Assembly (NCBI RefSeq): GCF_902499125.1
Contig: NZ_CABVPX010000025.1
Span: forward strand, 1-64,000
Length of the DNA: 64,000 nucleotides
Direction: 5' to 3'
DNA from: Burkholderia arboris
GTDB lineage: Bacteria > Pseudomonadota > Gammaproteobacteria > Burkholderiales > Burkholderiaceae
The translations under genes were made by a program, and so were the position numbers. The notes below the pieces were generated by a model. The model saw only the letters and a program-made list of their open reading frames with translations, did not search any database and was not told the origin of the DNA. The first letter of the stretch is position 1, and the number at the start of each line of letters is the position of its first letter. Shown piece after piece: positions 36,943 to 46,491 of this stretch.

Positions 36943-38433
36943 ATGAACCAGCAAACGGCTGCGGCCCAAGCGAGCGGCGCGGAATACGCCGCCGGGACCT
37001 CGCTGCTCGACGACATCGTCGAGAAGAGCAAGGTCGCGAAATCCGATTCCGAGCATGCGCGTGCGAAGGACCTGATCGGCGAACTCGTGCACCAGGTGCT
37101 CGACGGCACGGTGATCGTGTCGGACAACCTGTCGGCCACGATCGATGCGCGCGTCGCGGAACTCGACCGCCTGATCTCCACGCAGCTTTCCGCCGTGATG
37201 CACGCGCCGGAATTCCAGCGCCTCGAGAGCACGTGGCGCGGGATGGACTATCTGGTCAAGGAAAGCAATACGGGCCAGACGATCAAGATCAAGGCGCTGC
37301 ACGCACCGAAGCGCGACCTCGTGCGCGATTTCAAGGGCGCGAGCGAGTTCGACCAGAGCGCGCTGTTCAAGAAGGTCTATGAAGAAGAATTCGGCACGTT
37401 CGGCGGCTCGCCGTTCGGTGCGCTGATCGGCGATTACGAGATCTCGCGCCAGCCGGAAGACATGTACTTCATCGAGCAGATGTCGCACGTCGCGGCGGCC
37501 GCGCATGCGCCGTTCATCGCATCGGCGTCGCCGGAGCTGCTCGGCCTCGAGTCGTTCTCCGACCTCGGCAAGCCGCGCGACCTCGGCAAGGTGTTCGATA
37601 CCGTCGAATATGCGAAGTGGAAGTCGTTCCGCGACGCCGAAGATTCGCGCTACGTCGGCCTGACGCTGCCGCGCTTCCTCGGCCGCCTGCCGTTCAATCC
37701 GAAGGACGGCCAGACCGCGGAGAACTTCAATTTCGTCGAGGACGTCGACGGCACCGACCACGACAAGTACCTGTGGTGCAACGCGTCGTGGGCATTCGCG
37801 GCCCGCCTGACGGCCGCGTTCGACGACTTCGGCTGGTGCGCGGCGATCCGCGGCGTCGAAGGCGGCGGCCTGGTCGAAGACTTGCCGACCCACACGTTCA
37901 AGACCGACGACGGTGAAGTCGCGCTGAAGTGCCCGACCGAAATCGCGATCACCGATCGCCGCGAGAAGGAGCTGAGCGACCTCGGCTTCATCCCGCTCGT
38001 CCATTGCAAGAATTCAGATTACGCCGCGTTCTTCGCTGCGCAGTCGGTGCAGAAACCGAAAAAATACAGCACCGACAGCGCGAATGCGAACGCCGTCCTG
38101 TCCGCCCAGCTTCAGTACATCTTCTCGGTATCGCGCGTGGCGCACTACCTGAAGGCGATGATGCGGGACAAGATCGGCAGCTTCGCATCGGCGCAGAACG
38201 TGGAGACTTTCCTCAACCGGTGGATTTCGCAATACGTCCTGCTCGACGACAACGCCTCGCAGGAACAGAAAGCGCAATTCCCGCTGCGTGAGGCATCCAT
38301 ACAAGTGTCGGAGATTCCGGGCAAGCCGGGCTCGTATCGTTCGGTCGCGTTCCTGCGCCCGCACTTTCAGCTCGACGAACTCTCGATTTCTCTGCGACTT
38401 GTCGCTGATCTGCCCAAACCGGCAAATTCATAA
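36943..38433 (+). CDS. tssC: T6SS sheath large subunit TssC
   Basis: Major sheath protein of 496 residues. Family hallmarks include HAPEFQRLESTWRGMDYLV, GDYEISRQPEDM, FLGRLPFNPKDG, and the C-terminal RWISQYVLLDD and KPGSYRSVAFLRPHFQLDEL. After firing the sheath is taken apart by ClpV, whose gene is downstream. Confidence 0.97.
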   Translation: MNQQTAAAQASGAEYAAGTSLLDDIVEKSKVAKSDSEHARAKDLIGELVHQVLDGTVIVSDNLSATIDARVAELDRLISTQLSAVMHAPEFQRLESTWRGMDYLVKESNTGQTIKIKALHAPKRDLVRDFKGASEFDQSALFKKVYEEEFGTFGGSPFGALIGDYEISRQPEDMYFIEQMSHVAAAAHAPFIASASPELLGLESFSDLGKPRDLGKVFDTVEYAKWKSFRDAEDSRYVGLTLPRFLGRLPFNPKDGQTAENFNFVEDVDGTDHDKYLWCNASWAFAARLTAAFDDFGWCAAIRGVEGGGLVEDLPTHTFKTDDGEVALKCPTEIAITDRREKELSDLGFIPLVHCKNSDYAAFFAAQSVQKPKKYSTDSANANAVLSAQLQYIFSVSRVAHYLKAMMRDKIGSFASAQNVETFLNRWISQYVLLDDNASQEQKAQFPLREASIQVSEIPGKPGSYRSVAFLRPHFQLDELSISLRLVADLPKPANS

Positions 38434-38503
38434 GCGAGTAAATCGCCCGGGCGGGCCGCCTGGGTAGGACGTTAAAACCACCTCTTTGGGGAGTCGAAGG
38501 GCC

Positions 38504-39007
38504 ATGTTACATATGCACTTGCAGTTTGGTAGTCCGGCGGTGAAGGGCGAATCCGCGGACAAAGACCATCAGGGCTGGATCGAACTGAAATCGTGGGATC
38601 ACTCGATCGTTCAGCCGCGTTCGGCAACCGCATCGACCGCTGGCGGTCACACGATGACGCGTTGCGAACACGGCGACATGATCTTCACGAAGGAAATCGA
38701 TTCGTCGAGCCCGCTGCTGTACCAGCACGCTTCGGGCGGTACCACGTTCGATGAAGTGACGGTCCATTTCTCGCGCGCAGACGGTGAAGGCAAGCGCGTG
38801 CAGTATCTGGAAGTCAAGCTCAAGTACGTGATCATCTCGAGCATCGCCCCGAGCGTTCGCGAGGAAGGTCTGCCGCTCGAGACGTTCTCGCTGAAGTACG
38901 CAGCCGTGCAGTGGAAGCAAACCCAGCAGAAGATCGGCGGCAACCAGGGCGGTAACACGCAAGGCGCCTGGAGCCTGACGAAGAACGACAAGACCTACGC
39001 GGTCTAA
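38504..39007 (+). CDS. hcp: T6SS inner-tube protein Hcp (TssD)
   Basis: Hexameric ring protein forming the secreted tube. The protein has 167 residues with the Hcp pattern HLQFGSPAVKGESADKDHQG, IELKSWDHSIVQPRS, then EVTVHFSRADG and LPLETFSLKYAAVQWKQ. ATG at 38504 is used; the frame is open to a TTG at 38486. No VgrG gene follows, unlike many hcp loci. Confidence 0.95.
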   Translation: MLHMHLQFGSPAVKGESADKDHQGWIELKSWDHSIVQPRSATASTAGGHTMTRCEHGDMIFTKEIDSSSPLLYQHASGGTTFDEVTVHFSRADGEGKRVQYLEVKLKYVIISSIAPSVREEGLPLETFSLKYAAVQWKQTQQKIGGNQGGNTQGAWSLTKNDKTYAV

Positions 39008-39069
39008 GGTCGGTTGCGGCAACGGGGCGCGTTGCGTCCCGTTGCCGTTTTCGCTGTGCACACCGGCCG

Positions 39070-39555
39070 ATGAAACGATTCGAACCCAGTTTTCTCGACA
39101 AGCTGTTCGACGACGAACCGCACCTGCCGGCCTCGGCAGCGATGCGGCAATTGTCGCTGGACGAGCTCAAGAACACGGTCGCCCGCGATGTCGAGGCGAT
39201 CCTCAACACCCGTATCGCGCACACCGAGAACGAACTGGCGACGCTGCCCGAATGCCAGAAATCGGTGCTGACCTACGGGCTGAACGATTTCGCAGGGCTG
39301 AGCCTCGCGAGTCACTACGACCGCGCGTTCATCTGCAAGTCGATCCAGCAGGCCATCGCGCGCCACGAGCCGCGCCTGCAGCAGGTGCAGGTGACGTTCG
39401 AGCTGAACGAGCAGGCCACCAACGCGCTCTATTTCGCGATCCAGGCGCTGCTCGTCGTGCACCCGGCCGAGGAGCCGGTGAGTTTCGACGCGATGCTGCA
39501 GCCGTCGACGCTGCAGTATTCGGTCACGCGCGCACGCGCCGCGAGAATGCAGTAA
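39070..39555 (+). CDS. tssE: T6SS baseplate protein TssE
   Basis: gp25-like wedge protein of 161 residues. Motifs: an EAILNTR-type segment (VARDVEAILNTRIAHTENEL), the YGLNDFAGLS loop and VTFELNEQATNALYFAIQA. It lies between hcp and tssF. Confidence 0.93.
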   Translation: MKRFEPSFLDKLFDDEPHLPASAAMRQLSLDELKNTVARDVEAILNTRIAHTENELATLPECQKSVLTYGLNDFAGLSLASHYDRAFICKSIQQAIARHEPRLQQVQVTFELNEQATNALYFAIQALLVVHPAEEPVSFDAMLQPSTLQYSVTRARAARMQ

Positions 39556-39631
39556 ATCAAGCCGCCGAGCGGGCCGGACCGCCCGGTGGTAGATCAGGTC
39601 CGGCAGGAAATATTGAGGTTCGGGGTCGTCG

Positions 39632-41467
39632 ATGGAAGAATTGCTGCCGTATTACGAGCGCGAATTATCGTTTTTGCGGCGCTATTCGCGAGATTTCGCC
39701 GAACGCTATCCGAAAATCGCGGCACGGCTCGCGCTGTCGGGCGAGCATTGCGAGGATCCGCACGTCGAGCGGATGATCGAGTCGTTCGCGCTGCTCGGCG
39801 CGCGCATCAACAAGAAGCTCGACGACGACTATCCCGAATTCACGGAAGCGCTGCTGGAAGTGCTGTATCCGCACTACCTGCGGCCGTTCCCGTCGTGCTC
39901 GATCGCGCAGTTCACGCCGGCGTCGCCCGGCCAGCAGACCGAACCGGTCGTGATCGACCGCGGCACCGAGCTGAAGAGCCGCCCGATCCGCGGCGTGCAG
40001 TGCCGGTTCCGCACCGCCTACGACGTGACGCTCGCGCCGATCCGCATCTCGGAAGCCCGCTACACGCCGGTCGCGCTCGCGCCGAGCGCGACGGTGCTGC
40101 CGTCGAACGCGACGGGCGTGATCTCGATCACGTTCGAATCGCTGGCCGCGCAGCTCGATCTCGGCGCGCTGAAGCTGTCGACGCTGCGCGCGCACCTGCA
40201 TGGCGAGCAGTCGTTCGTCGCCGCGCTGACCGATTGCCTGTTCGTCAACGTGCTCGGCGCGTATGTCGAGCCCGAGCGCAACGGCCGCTGGACCGCGCTG
40301 CGCAAGCTGCCGATCGCGCAGGCCGGCTTCAGCGAGGACGACGCGCTGATCGACTATCCGGCGAAATCGCATCCCGCATACCGCCTGCTCACCGAATATT
40401 TCGCGTTCCCCGACAAGTTCGATTTCGTCGATTTCGACCTCGCGGCGATCGCGCGCGCGTCGGGCCGCTGCCAGCGTGCGACGCTGCATCTCGTGCTGCA
40501 GGACGTGCGCAACGATTCGCACGTCGCGCGCCTGCTCGAGCTGCTGACGGCGAGCCATTTCCGGCTGTTCTGCACGCCGATCGTCAACCTGTTCCGCCAG
40601 CACGGCGAGCCGATTCGCATCACGCACCGTGCGGTGTCCTATCCGGTGATCGCCGAGGCGCGCCGCGCGTTCGCGTACGAGGTGTACTCGATCGACTCGG
40701 TGAAGCTCGTCCGGCAGCAGGCGCATGAGGAATCGGTGATCGAGTTCCGGCCGTTCTATTCGCTGCATCACGGCGAAGCGGCGCGGATCGGCCACTACTG
40801 GTTCGCGCGGCGCAACGACTGGGTCGCGCAGAAGAGCCCCGGCTACGAAACCGAGATCTCGATCGTCGACATCGATTTCGAGCCGACGTCGCCGCAAACC
40901 GACACGCTGAGCCTCGACCTCACCTGTACGAACCGCGACCTGCCGGCGATGCTGGCATTCGGCCTCGAAGGCGGCGACCTGTTCCAGGAGGGCGGGGCGC
41001 AGACGAGCGGCATTTCGCTGCTGCGCCGCCCGACGCAGAGCGTGCGCTTCGAGCGCGGCCGCGCCGCGCACTGGCGGCTCGTGTCGCATCTCGCGCTCAA
41101 CCACGTGTCGCTCGTCGCGCATGGCCTCGCACCGCTGAAGGAAATGCTGACGCTGTATGACCTGCGCCGCACGGCCGTGTCGATGCGCCAGATCGACGGC
41201 CTCGCCGGCGTCGAGCAGCGCGGCGCCGTGCAATGGCTACCCGGCAAGCCGTTCGCGACCTTCGTGCGCGGCATCGAGATCCGGCTGACGATCGACGAGG
41301 AGCATTTCGTCGGCGCGAGCCTCGCATCATTCGTGCGCGTGCTCGACAGCTTCTTCGGGCTGTACGTCCACCTCAACAGTTTCGTTCAACTAGTCGTCGT
41401 GTCGAAGCGCACCGGCGAGGAGATCATCCGATGCAAGCCCCGGACCGGCGAATCGATCCTGGCGTAG
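39632..41467 (+). CDS. tssF: T6SS baseplate protein TssF
   Basis: Largest wedge component, 611 residues (LLPYYERELSFLRRYSRDFA at the start, DPHVERMIESFALLGARI, then LEVLYPHYLRPFPSCSI). It ends with the segment FVRGIEIRLTIDEEHFVG and VVVSKRTGEEIIRCKPR. The last 37 bases overlap tssG. Confidence 0.96.
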   Translation: MEELLPYYERELSFLRRYSRDFAERYPKIAARLALSGEHCEDPHVERMIESFALLGARINKKLDDDYPEFTEALLEVLYPHYLRPFPSCSIAQFTPASPGQQTEPVVIDRGTELKSRPIRGVQCRFRTAYDVTLAPIRISEARYTPVALAPSATVLPSNATGVISITFESLAAQLDLGALKLSTLRAHLHGEQSFVAALTDCLFVNVLGAYVEPERNGRWTALRKLPIAQAGFSEDDALIDYPAKSHPAYRLLTEYFAFPDKFDFVDFDLAAIARASGRCQRATLHLVLQDVRNDSHVARLLELLTASHFRLFCTPIVNLFRQHGEPIRITHRAVSYPVIAEARRAFAYEVYSIDSVKLVRQQAHEESVIEFRPFYSLHHGEAARIGHYWFARRNDWVAQKSPGYETEISIVDIDFEPTSPQTDTLSLDLTCTNRDLPAMLAFGLEGGDLFQEGGAQTSGISLLRRPTQSVRFERGRAAHWRLVSHLALNHVSLVAHGLAPLKEMLTLYDLRRTAVSMRQIDGLAGVEQRGAVQWLPGKPFATFVRGIEIRLTIDEEHFVGASLASFVRVLDSFFGLYVHLNSFVQLVVVSKRTGEEIIRCKPRTGESILA

Positions 41468-42531
41468 TCGACGCGCTGCTCGACGAGCCGCACCGCTTCG
41501 AGTTCTTCCAGGCGGTGCGCGTGCTCGAAGGGCTATTCGCGCGGCAGGCGTCGGATGCGCCCGGCGCGTGGCGGCAGGGCGACGTCGTCGCGCAGCGCAT
41601 CGAATTCCGCAACACGCTGTCGCTCGGCTTTCCGCCGAGCGAGATCGAGGGCGCGCGTTCGTTCGACGATGACGGCACGCTGCTCGATTCGGGCGAGCAG
41701 CGCGGCGCCGCGCTCGCGGCCGGCGAACTCGGCCACGTCGAGCTGACGCCCGCGTTCTTCGGGCTGCTCGGCGGGCAGGGCGCGCTGCCGCTGCACTACA
41801 CCGAGCAGATCGTCGCGCGCGAGCACCTGCGGCGCGACCACGCGGCTCGCGCGTTCTTCGACGTGTTCTCGAACCGCGCGACCGCGCTGTTCTATGCGGC
41901 GTGGAAGAAATACCGGCTGCCGTTCCATTACGAGCTCGACCGCGACGAGCGCTACCTGCCGCTGCTGCTCGCGATCGCGGGCGTGCCGAGCGACGAAGTG
42001 CGCGACAGCCTCGCGGCCGGCGTGGGCGGCGTGCTTGACGAAGCCGTGGCCGGCTATGCGCTGGCCGCGCGGCACCGGCCGATGTCGGCCGCGTACCTGC
42101 AACGCACGCTGTCCGATTACTTCCGCGTACCGGTGAAGATCGACCAGTTCGTCGGCAAGTGGTACGACGTGCCGCCCGATCAGTTGAGCGTGCTCGGCGA
42201 AGTCAACGCGGTGCTCGGCGCAACGGCGCTCGTCGGCGAGCGCGTGTGGCAGCGCGACATGCGCGCGCGGCTCGTCGTCGGCCCGCTGTCCAAGCGCGAC
42301 TACGAGGCATTCCTGCCCGGCGGCGCGCAGGCCGTCGCGCTCGAGCGGATGCTGACGCTGCTCGCCGGCGTGACGCTCGAGTACGAGGTGAAGCTCGTGC
42401 TGAAGCGCACCGAGGTCGGCGCGAGCGTGCTCGGCGCGGGCTCGCGGCTCGGCTGGGACGCGTTCCTCTGCACGCGCGACACGGTCGAGGACCGCTCGGA
42501 CGCCCGCTACGAGCTGCACGTGATTCACTGA
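41431..42531 (+). CDS. tssG: T6SS baseplate protein TssG
   Basis: Wedge protein of 366 residues that binds TssF. Motifs: LDEPHRFEFFQAVRVLEGLF at the start and VELTPAFFGLLGGQGALPLHY typical of TssG. The ATG at 41431 lies 37 bases inside tssF and gives the usual N terminus; the frame is open further upstream in tssF. Confidence 0.95.
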   Translation: MQAPDRRIDPGVVDALLDEPHRFEFFQAVRVLEGLFARQASDAPGAWRQGDVVAQRIEFRNTLSLGFPPSEIEGARSFDDDGTLLDSGEQRGAALAAGELGHVELTPAFFGLLGGQGALPLHYTEQIVAREHLRRDHAARAFFDVFSNRATALFYAAWKKYRLPFHYELDRDERYLPLLLAIAGVPSDEVRDSLAAGVGGVLDEAVAGYALAARHRPMSAAYLQRTLSDYFRVPVKIDQFVGKWYDVPPDQLSVLGEVNAVLGATALVGERVWQRDMRARLVVGPLSKRDYEAFLPGGAQAVALERMLTLLAGVTLEYEVKLVLKRTEVGASVLGAGSRLGWDAFLCTRDTVEDRSDARYELHVIH

Positions 42532-42575
42532 TTCCGAACGACAACAAACACGCAATCGAACCTGAGATCGACGCC

Positions 42576-45245
42576 ATGAGCACGCCTCTGAAGACCCTGA
42601 TCACGAAACTGAACCCGCTGTGCCGCCACGCGACCGAGCGTGCGGCGAGCGCGTGCCTGGCGCGCGGCCATTACGAGGTCGATCTGGAGCACCTGTTCCT
42701 CGCGTTGCTCGAGGAAGCGACGGGCGACCTGCCGCTCGCATTGCGCGCGAGCCGCGTCGATCCGCACGCGCTGCGCGCCGATCTGGAGCGCGAACTCACG
42801 CGCCTGAAGACGGGCAACACGCGCACGCCGGTGTTCTCCGTGCATCTGATCGCGCTGTTCGAACAGGCGTGGCTGATCGCTTCGCTCGACTCGCAGCTCG
42901 GCCGAATTCGCTCCGGCCACCTGCTGCTCGCGCTGCTGACCGCGCCCGATCTCGCGCAGTTCGCGCAACGGATGTCGTCGCAGTTCGCGGAAATGAACGT
43001 GACGGACCTGAAGCACAAGTTCGACGAGATCATGGCCGGCTCGAGCGAAGCCGAGCCGCGTCAGGCGGACGACGAGGGCAGCGACGTCGCGCCGGCCGCC
43101 GATGGCATGGCACCGGCCGCCGGCCCGTCGAAGACGCCCGCGCTCGACACGTACACGACCAACCTCACGCAGCGCGCGCGCGACGGCAAGATCGATCCGG
43201 TGATCGGCCGCGAAGCCGAGATCCGCCAGGCGATCGACATCCTGATGCGCCGCCGCCAGAACAACCCGATCATGACCGGCGAGGCCGGCGTCGGCAAAAC
43301 GGCGGTCGTCGAAGGGCTCGCGCTGCGGATCGCGGCCGACGACGTGCCGCCCCCGCTGCGCGGCGTCGCGCTGCATGTACTCGACATGGGGCTGCTGCAG
43401 GCCGGCGCGAGCGTGAAGGGCGAGTTCGAGAACCGCCTGAAGAGCGTGATCGACGAGGTGAAGAAGAGCGCGCATCCGATCATCCTGTTCATCGACGAGG
43501 CGCACACGATCATCGGCGCGGGCGGCCAGGCCGGCCAGAACGACGCGGCGAACCTGCTGAAGCCGGCGCTCGCACGCGGCGAGCTGCGCACGATCGCTGC
43601 GACGACGTGGAGCGAATACAAGAAGTATTTCGAGAAGGATGCGGCGCTCGCGCGCCGCTTCCAGGTCGTGAAGGTCGAGGAGCCGAGCGAGCCGCTCGCG
43701 GCCGCGATGCTGCGCGGGATGTCGGGCCTGATGGAGAAGCACTTCAACGTGCGGATCCTCGACGATGCGATCACCGAGGCCGTGCGCCTGTCGCACCGCT
43801 ACATCAGCGGCCGCCAGCTGCCGGACAAGGCGATCAGCGTGCTCGACACCGCGTGCGCGAAAGTCGCGCTCGCGCACAGCGCGACGCCGGCGGCGATCGA
43901 CGACACGAAGAAGCGCATCGAGCGGATCGACGCGGAAATCGCATCGCTGGAGCGCGAGGCGGCGGGCGGCGCGCCGCACGACGAGCGGCTCGGCGAATTG
44001 CGCGGCGCGCGCGATACGGCCCTTGAACAACTCGCGAAGGACGAAGCGCGCTACGAGGCGGAGCGCGTGATCGTCGCCGAGATCGCCGGACTGCGCGACA
44101 CGCTCGACAAGGCGCGCGGCCCGTCGGAAGACGGCCAGCCGGTCGACGTGCAGGCGACCCGCGACACGCTCGCGGAGCGCGTCGCAGCGCTGCATGCGCT
44201 GCAGGGCGGCGAGCCGATGGTGCCGCTGCAGGTCGACGGCCACGTCGTCGCCGAGATCGTCGCCGCGTGGACGGGCATTCCGCTCGGCCGGATGGTGAAG
44301 GACGAGATCGACACCGTGCTGAACCTGCAGCCGCTGCTCACCGCGCGCGTGATCGGCCAGGACCATGCGCTCGACGCGATCGCGCAGCGCGTGCGCACGG
44401 CCACCGCGAACCTCGAGGATCCGAACAAGCCGCGCGGCGTGTTCATGTTCGTGGGGCCGTCGGGTGTCGGCAAGACCGAGACGGCGCTGGCGCTGGCCGA
44501 CGTCCTGTACGGCGGCGAGCGCAAGATGGTCACGATCAACATGAGCGAGTATCAGGAAGCGCACAGCGTGTCGGGCCTGAAGGGCTCGCCGCCGGGCTAT
44601 GTCGGCTATGGCGAGGGCGGCGTGCTGACCGAGGCCGTGCGCCGCAATCCGTATTCCGTCGTGCTGCTCGACGAGGTCGAGAAGGCGCACCCGGACGTGC
44701 TCGAGATGTTCTTCCAGGTGTTCGACAAGGGCGCGATGGACGATGCGGAAGGGCGCGAGATCGACTTCCGCAACACGCTGATCATCCTGACGTCGAACGT
44801 CGGATCGGCGGCGGTGATGCAGGCCTGCCTGAACAAGCCGGCCGAGGAGCTGCCCGATCCGGACGCACTCGCCGAGACGCTGCGCCCGCAGCTGTACAAG
44901 ACCTTCAAGCCCGCGTTCCTCGGCCGGATGAAGGTCGTGCCGTACTATCCGATTTCCGACGACGTGCTGGTCGAGATCATCGAGCTGAAGCTCGAACGCA
45001 TCCGCCGCCGGATCGAGGCGAACCACAAGGCCGCGTTCGAATGGGACGAGTCGCTCGTCGAGGCGGTGCTCGCGCGCTGCACCGAGGTCGACTCGGGGGC
45101 CCGCAACGTCGACCATATCCTGAACGGCACGCTGCTGCCGGAGATCGCGGGCCACGTGCTCGGCCGGATCGCCGACGGCGCGGCCATCGCGCGCATCGCG
45201 GTGCGCGCGGACGAGGCCGGCGAATTCACGTACACCGTCGAATGA
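42576..45245 (+). CDS. clpV: T6SS ATPase ClpV (TssH)
   Basis: AAA+ disaggregase of 889 residues that dismantles contracted TssBC sheath. N-terminal Clp-N domain (about 10-150), first AAA with Walker A GEAGVGKT (235-242) and Walker B ILFIDEAH, a middle coiled coil, and second AAA with Walker A GPSGVGKT near residue 630 and VVLLDEVEKAHP. ATG at 42576 fits the family N terminus MSTPLKTLITKLNPLC. Confidence 0.97.
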   Translation: MSTPLKTLITKLNPLCRHATERAASACLARGHYEVDLEHLFLALLEEATGDLPLALRASRVDPHALRADLERELTRLKTGNTRTPVFSVHLIALFEQAWLIASLDSQLGRIRSGHLLLALLTAPDLAQFAQRMSSQFAEMNVTDLKHKFDEIMAGSSEAEPRQADDEGSDVAPAADGMAPAAGPSKTPALDTYTTNLTQRARDGKIDPVIGREAEIRQAIDILMRRRQNNPIMTGEAGVGKTAVVEGLALRIAADDVPPPLRGVALHVLDMGLLQAGASVKGEFENRLKSVIDEVKKSAHPIILFIDEAHTIIGAGGQAGQNDAANLLKPALARGELRTIAATTWSEYKKYFEKDAALARRFQVVKVEEPSEPLAAAMLRGMSGLMEKHFNVRILDDAITEAVRLSHRYISGRQLPDKAISVLDTACAKVALAHSATPAAIDDTKKRIERIDAEIASLEREAAGGAPHDERLGELRGARDTALEQLAKDEARYEAERVIVAEIAGLRDTLDKARGPSEDGQPVDVQATRDTLAERVAALHALQGGEPMVPLQVDGHVVAEIVAAWTGIPLGRMVKDEIDTVLNLQPLLTARVIGQDHALDAIAQRVRTATANLEDPNKPRGVFMFVGPSGVGKTETALALADVLYGGERKMVTINMSEYQEAHSVSGLKGSPPGYVGYGEGGVLTEAVRRNPYSVVLLDEVEKAHPDVLEMFFQVFDKGAMDDAEGREIDFRNTLIILTSNVGSAAVMQACLNKPAEELPDPDALAETLRPQLYKTFKPAFLGRMKVVPYYPISDDVLVEIIELKLERIRRRIEANHKAAFEWDESLVEAVLARCTEVDSGARNVDHILNGTLLPEIAGHVLGRIADGAAIARIAVRADEAGEFTYTVE

Positions 45246-45288
45246 GCGCGGCCGCGCAACGCCCAAGCATTGATGAACTGACCGAACC

Positions 45289-46410
45289 ATGCCGATCAAT
45301 CTCCCCGAGCTGCTGACGCCGATCAGCGATGCGTCGCCCAGCGGCGGCGACCTGCTGTTTTCGAACGAATTCGACGCGATCCAGGACGCGCGGCGCTACG
45401 ACGACCCGACGCTCGACCAGGGCGAATGGGTGACCGAGATCAAGGAGGCCGACTGGGGCTTCGTCGTCGACCATGCGGGTGAGCTGCTGCGCACGCGCAC
45501 GAAGGACCTGCGGCTCGCCGTGTGGCTGACCGAGGCGCTCGCGCTGGAGGACGGCATCACCGGTCTCACCGAAGGCTATGCGCTGCTCGAGGGCCTGTGC
45601 CGGGAGTTCTGGGACACCGTCCACCCGCTGCCCGAAGACGACGACACCGAGCACCGGCTCGGCAACGTCGCGTGGCTGTCCGGCCGCACGGCCGAGCTGC
45701 TGCGCGCGGTGCCGATGACGGACGGCGCGTCGAACGCGTTCAGCACGCTCGACTGGGAAGTGGCGCAGCACGTCGCGCAGTCGATCAAGCGCGACCCCGA
45801 ACACGCGGACGACATCGCGCGCGGCAAGCCGTCGATCGAGCAGATCGACGCGTCGCGGCGCGTGACGCCGATCGCGTTCTACACGGCGCTGCTGGCGAAC
45901 CTGAAGGCGTTCGAATTCGCGCTCGATGCGTTCGAGGAGCGACTCGTCGAGCGCGCGGGCGATTCGGCGCCGAGCTTCCGGCAGGCGCGCGACGCGTTCG
46001 AGACCGTCTACCGGCTCGCCGAGCGCTTTGCGCGCGAGCAGGGCTATACGGGCAGCGCGCCCCACACGCAGGCAGCGCAGCAGGCGCAACCCGAGCGTAT
46101 CGAGCCGGTATTCGGCCATCCGGTCCAGACCGAGGAGACTCACGTGCAGCAGCAGACCGCTTCGCGTCCGCCGGTGACGCAGATGATCGCCGGCATCCAG
46201 AACCGTGCGCAGGCCGTCGACCAGCTGCGGGCGGTGGCGCGCTATTTCCGCCAGACCGAGCCGCACAGCCCGGTCGCGTATCTCGCCGACAAGGCGGCCG
46301 AATGGGCCGACATGCCGCTGCACAAGTGGCTCGAGAGCGTCGTGAAGGACGACGGCTCGCTGTCGCATATTCGCGAGCTGCTGGGCGTGCGCCCCGACGA
46401 GCAGTCGTAA
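45289..46410 (+). CDS. tssA: T6SS protein TssA
   Basis: Priming and capping protein of 373 residues with the ImpA N-terminal domain (LLTPISDASPSGGDLLFSNEF, then LLRTRTKDLRLAVWLTEALA and EFWDTVHPLPEDDDTEHRLG). The C-terminal region carries the short helical end (DKAAEWADMPLHKWLESVV) of the short TssA class. It closes the plus-strand arm and converges on the OmpA gene. Confidence 0.93.
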   Translation: MPINLPELLTPISDASPSGGDLLFSNEFDAIQDARRYDDPTLDQGEWVTEIKEADWGFVVDHAGELLRTRTKDLRLAVWLTEALALEDGITGLTEGYALLEGLCREFWDTVHPLPEDDDTEHRLGNVAWLSGRTAELLRAVPMTDGASNAFSTLDWEVAQHVAQSIKRDPEHADDIARGKPSIEQIDASRRVTPIAFYTALLANLKAFEFALDAFEERLVERAGDSAPSFRQARDAFETVYRLAERFAREQGYTGSAPHTQAAQQAQPERIEPVFGHPVQTEETHVQQQTASRPPVTQMIAGIQNRAQAVDQLRAVARYFRQTEPHSPVAYLADKAAEWADMPLHKWLESVVKDDGSLSHIRELLGVRPDEQS

Positions 46411-46412
46411 AC

Positions 46413-46476
46413 GCACGACGGGCGGCGCATTGCTGCCGCCGCCCGTCGTGTGCCGCGCCGCTCCGCCACGGAGCGG
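46413..46476. terminator. Tandem GC-rich hairpins between convergent tssA and ompA-like genes
   Basis: The first hairpin (46413-46451) has a 14-base stem, and the second (46458-46476) a perfect 7-base stem with 5-base loop. No T run follows, so termination would rely on structure or Rho. They fill most of the gap between the converging genes. Confidence 0.5.
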
Positions 46477-46491
46477 CCGGCCGGTCCGCCG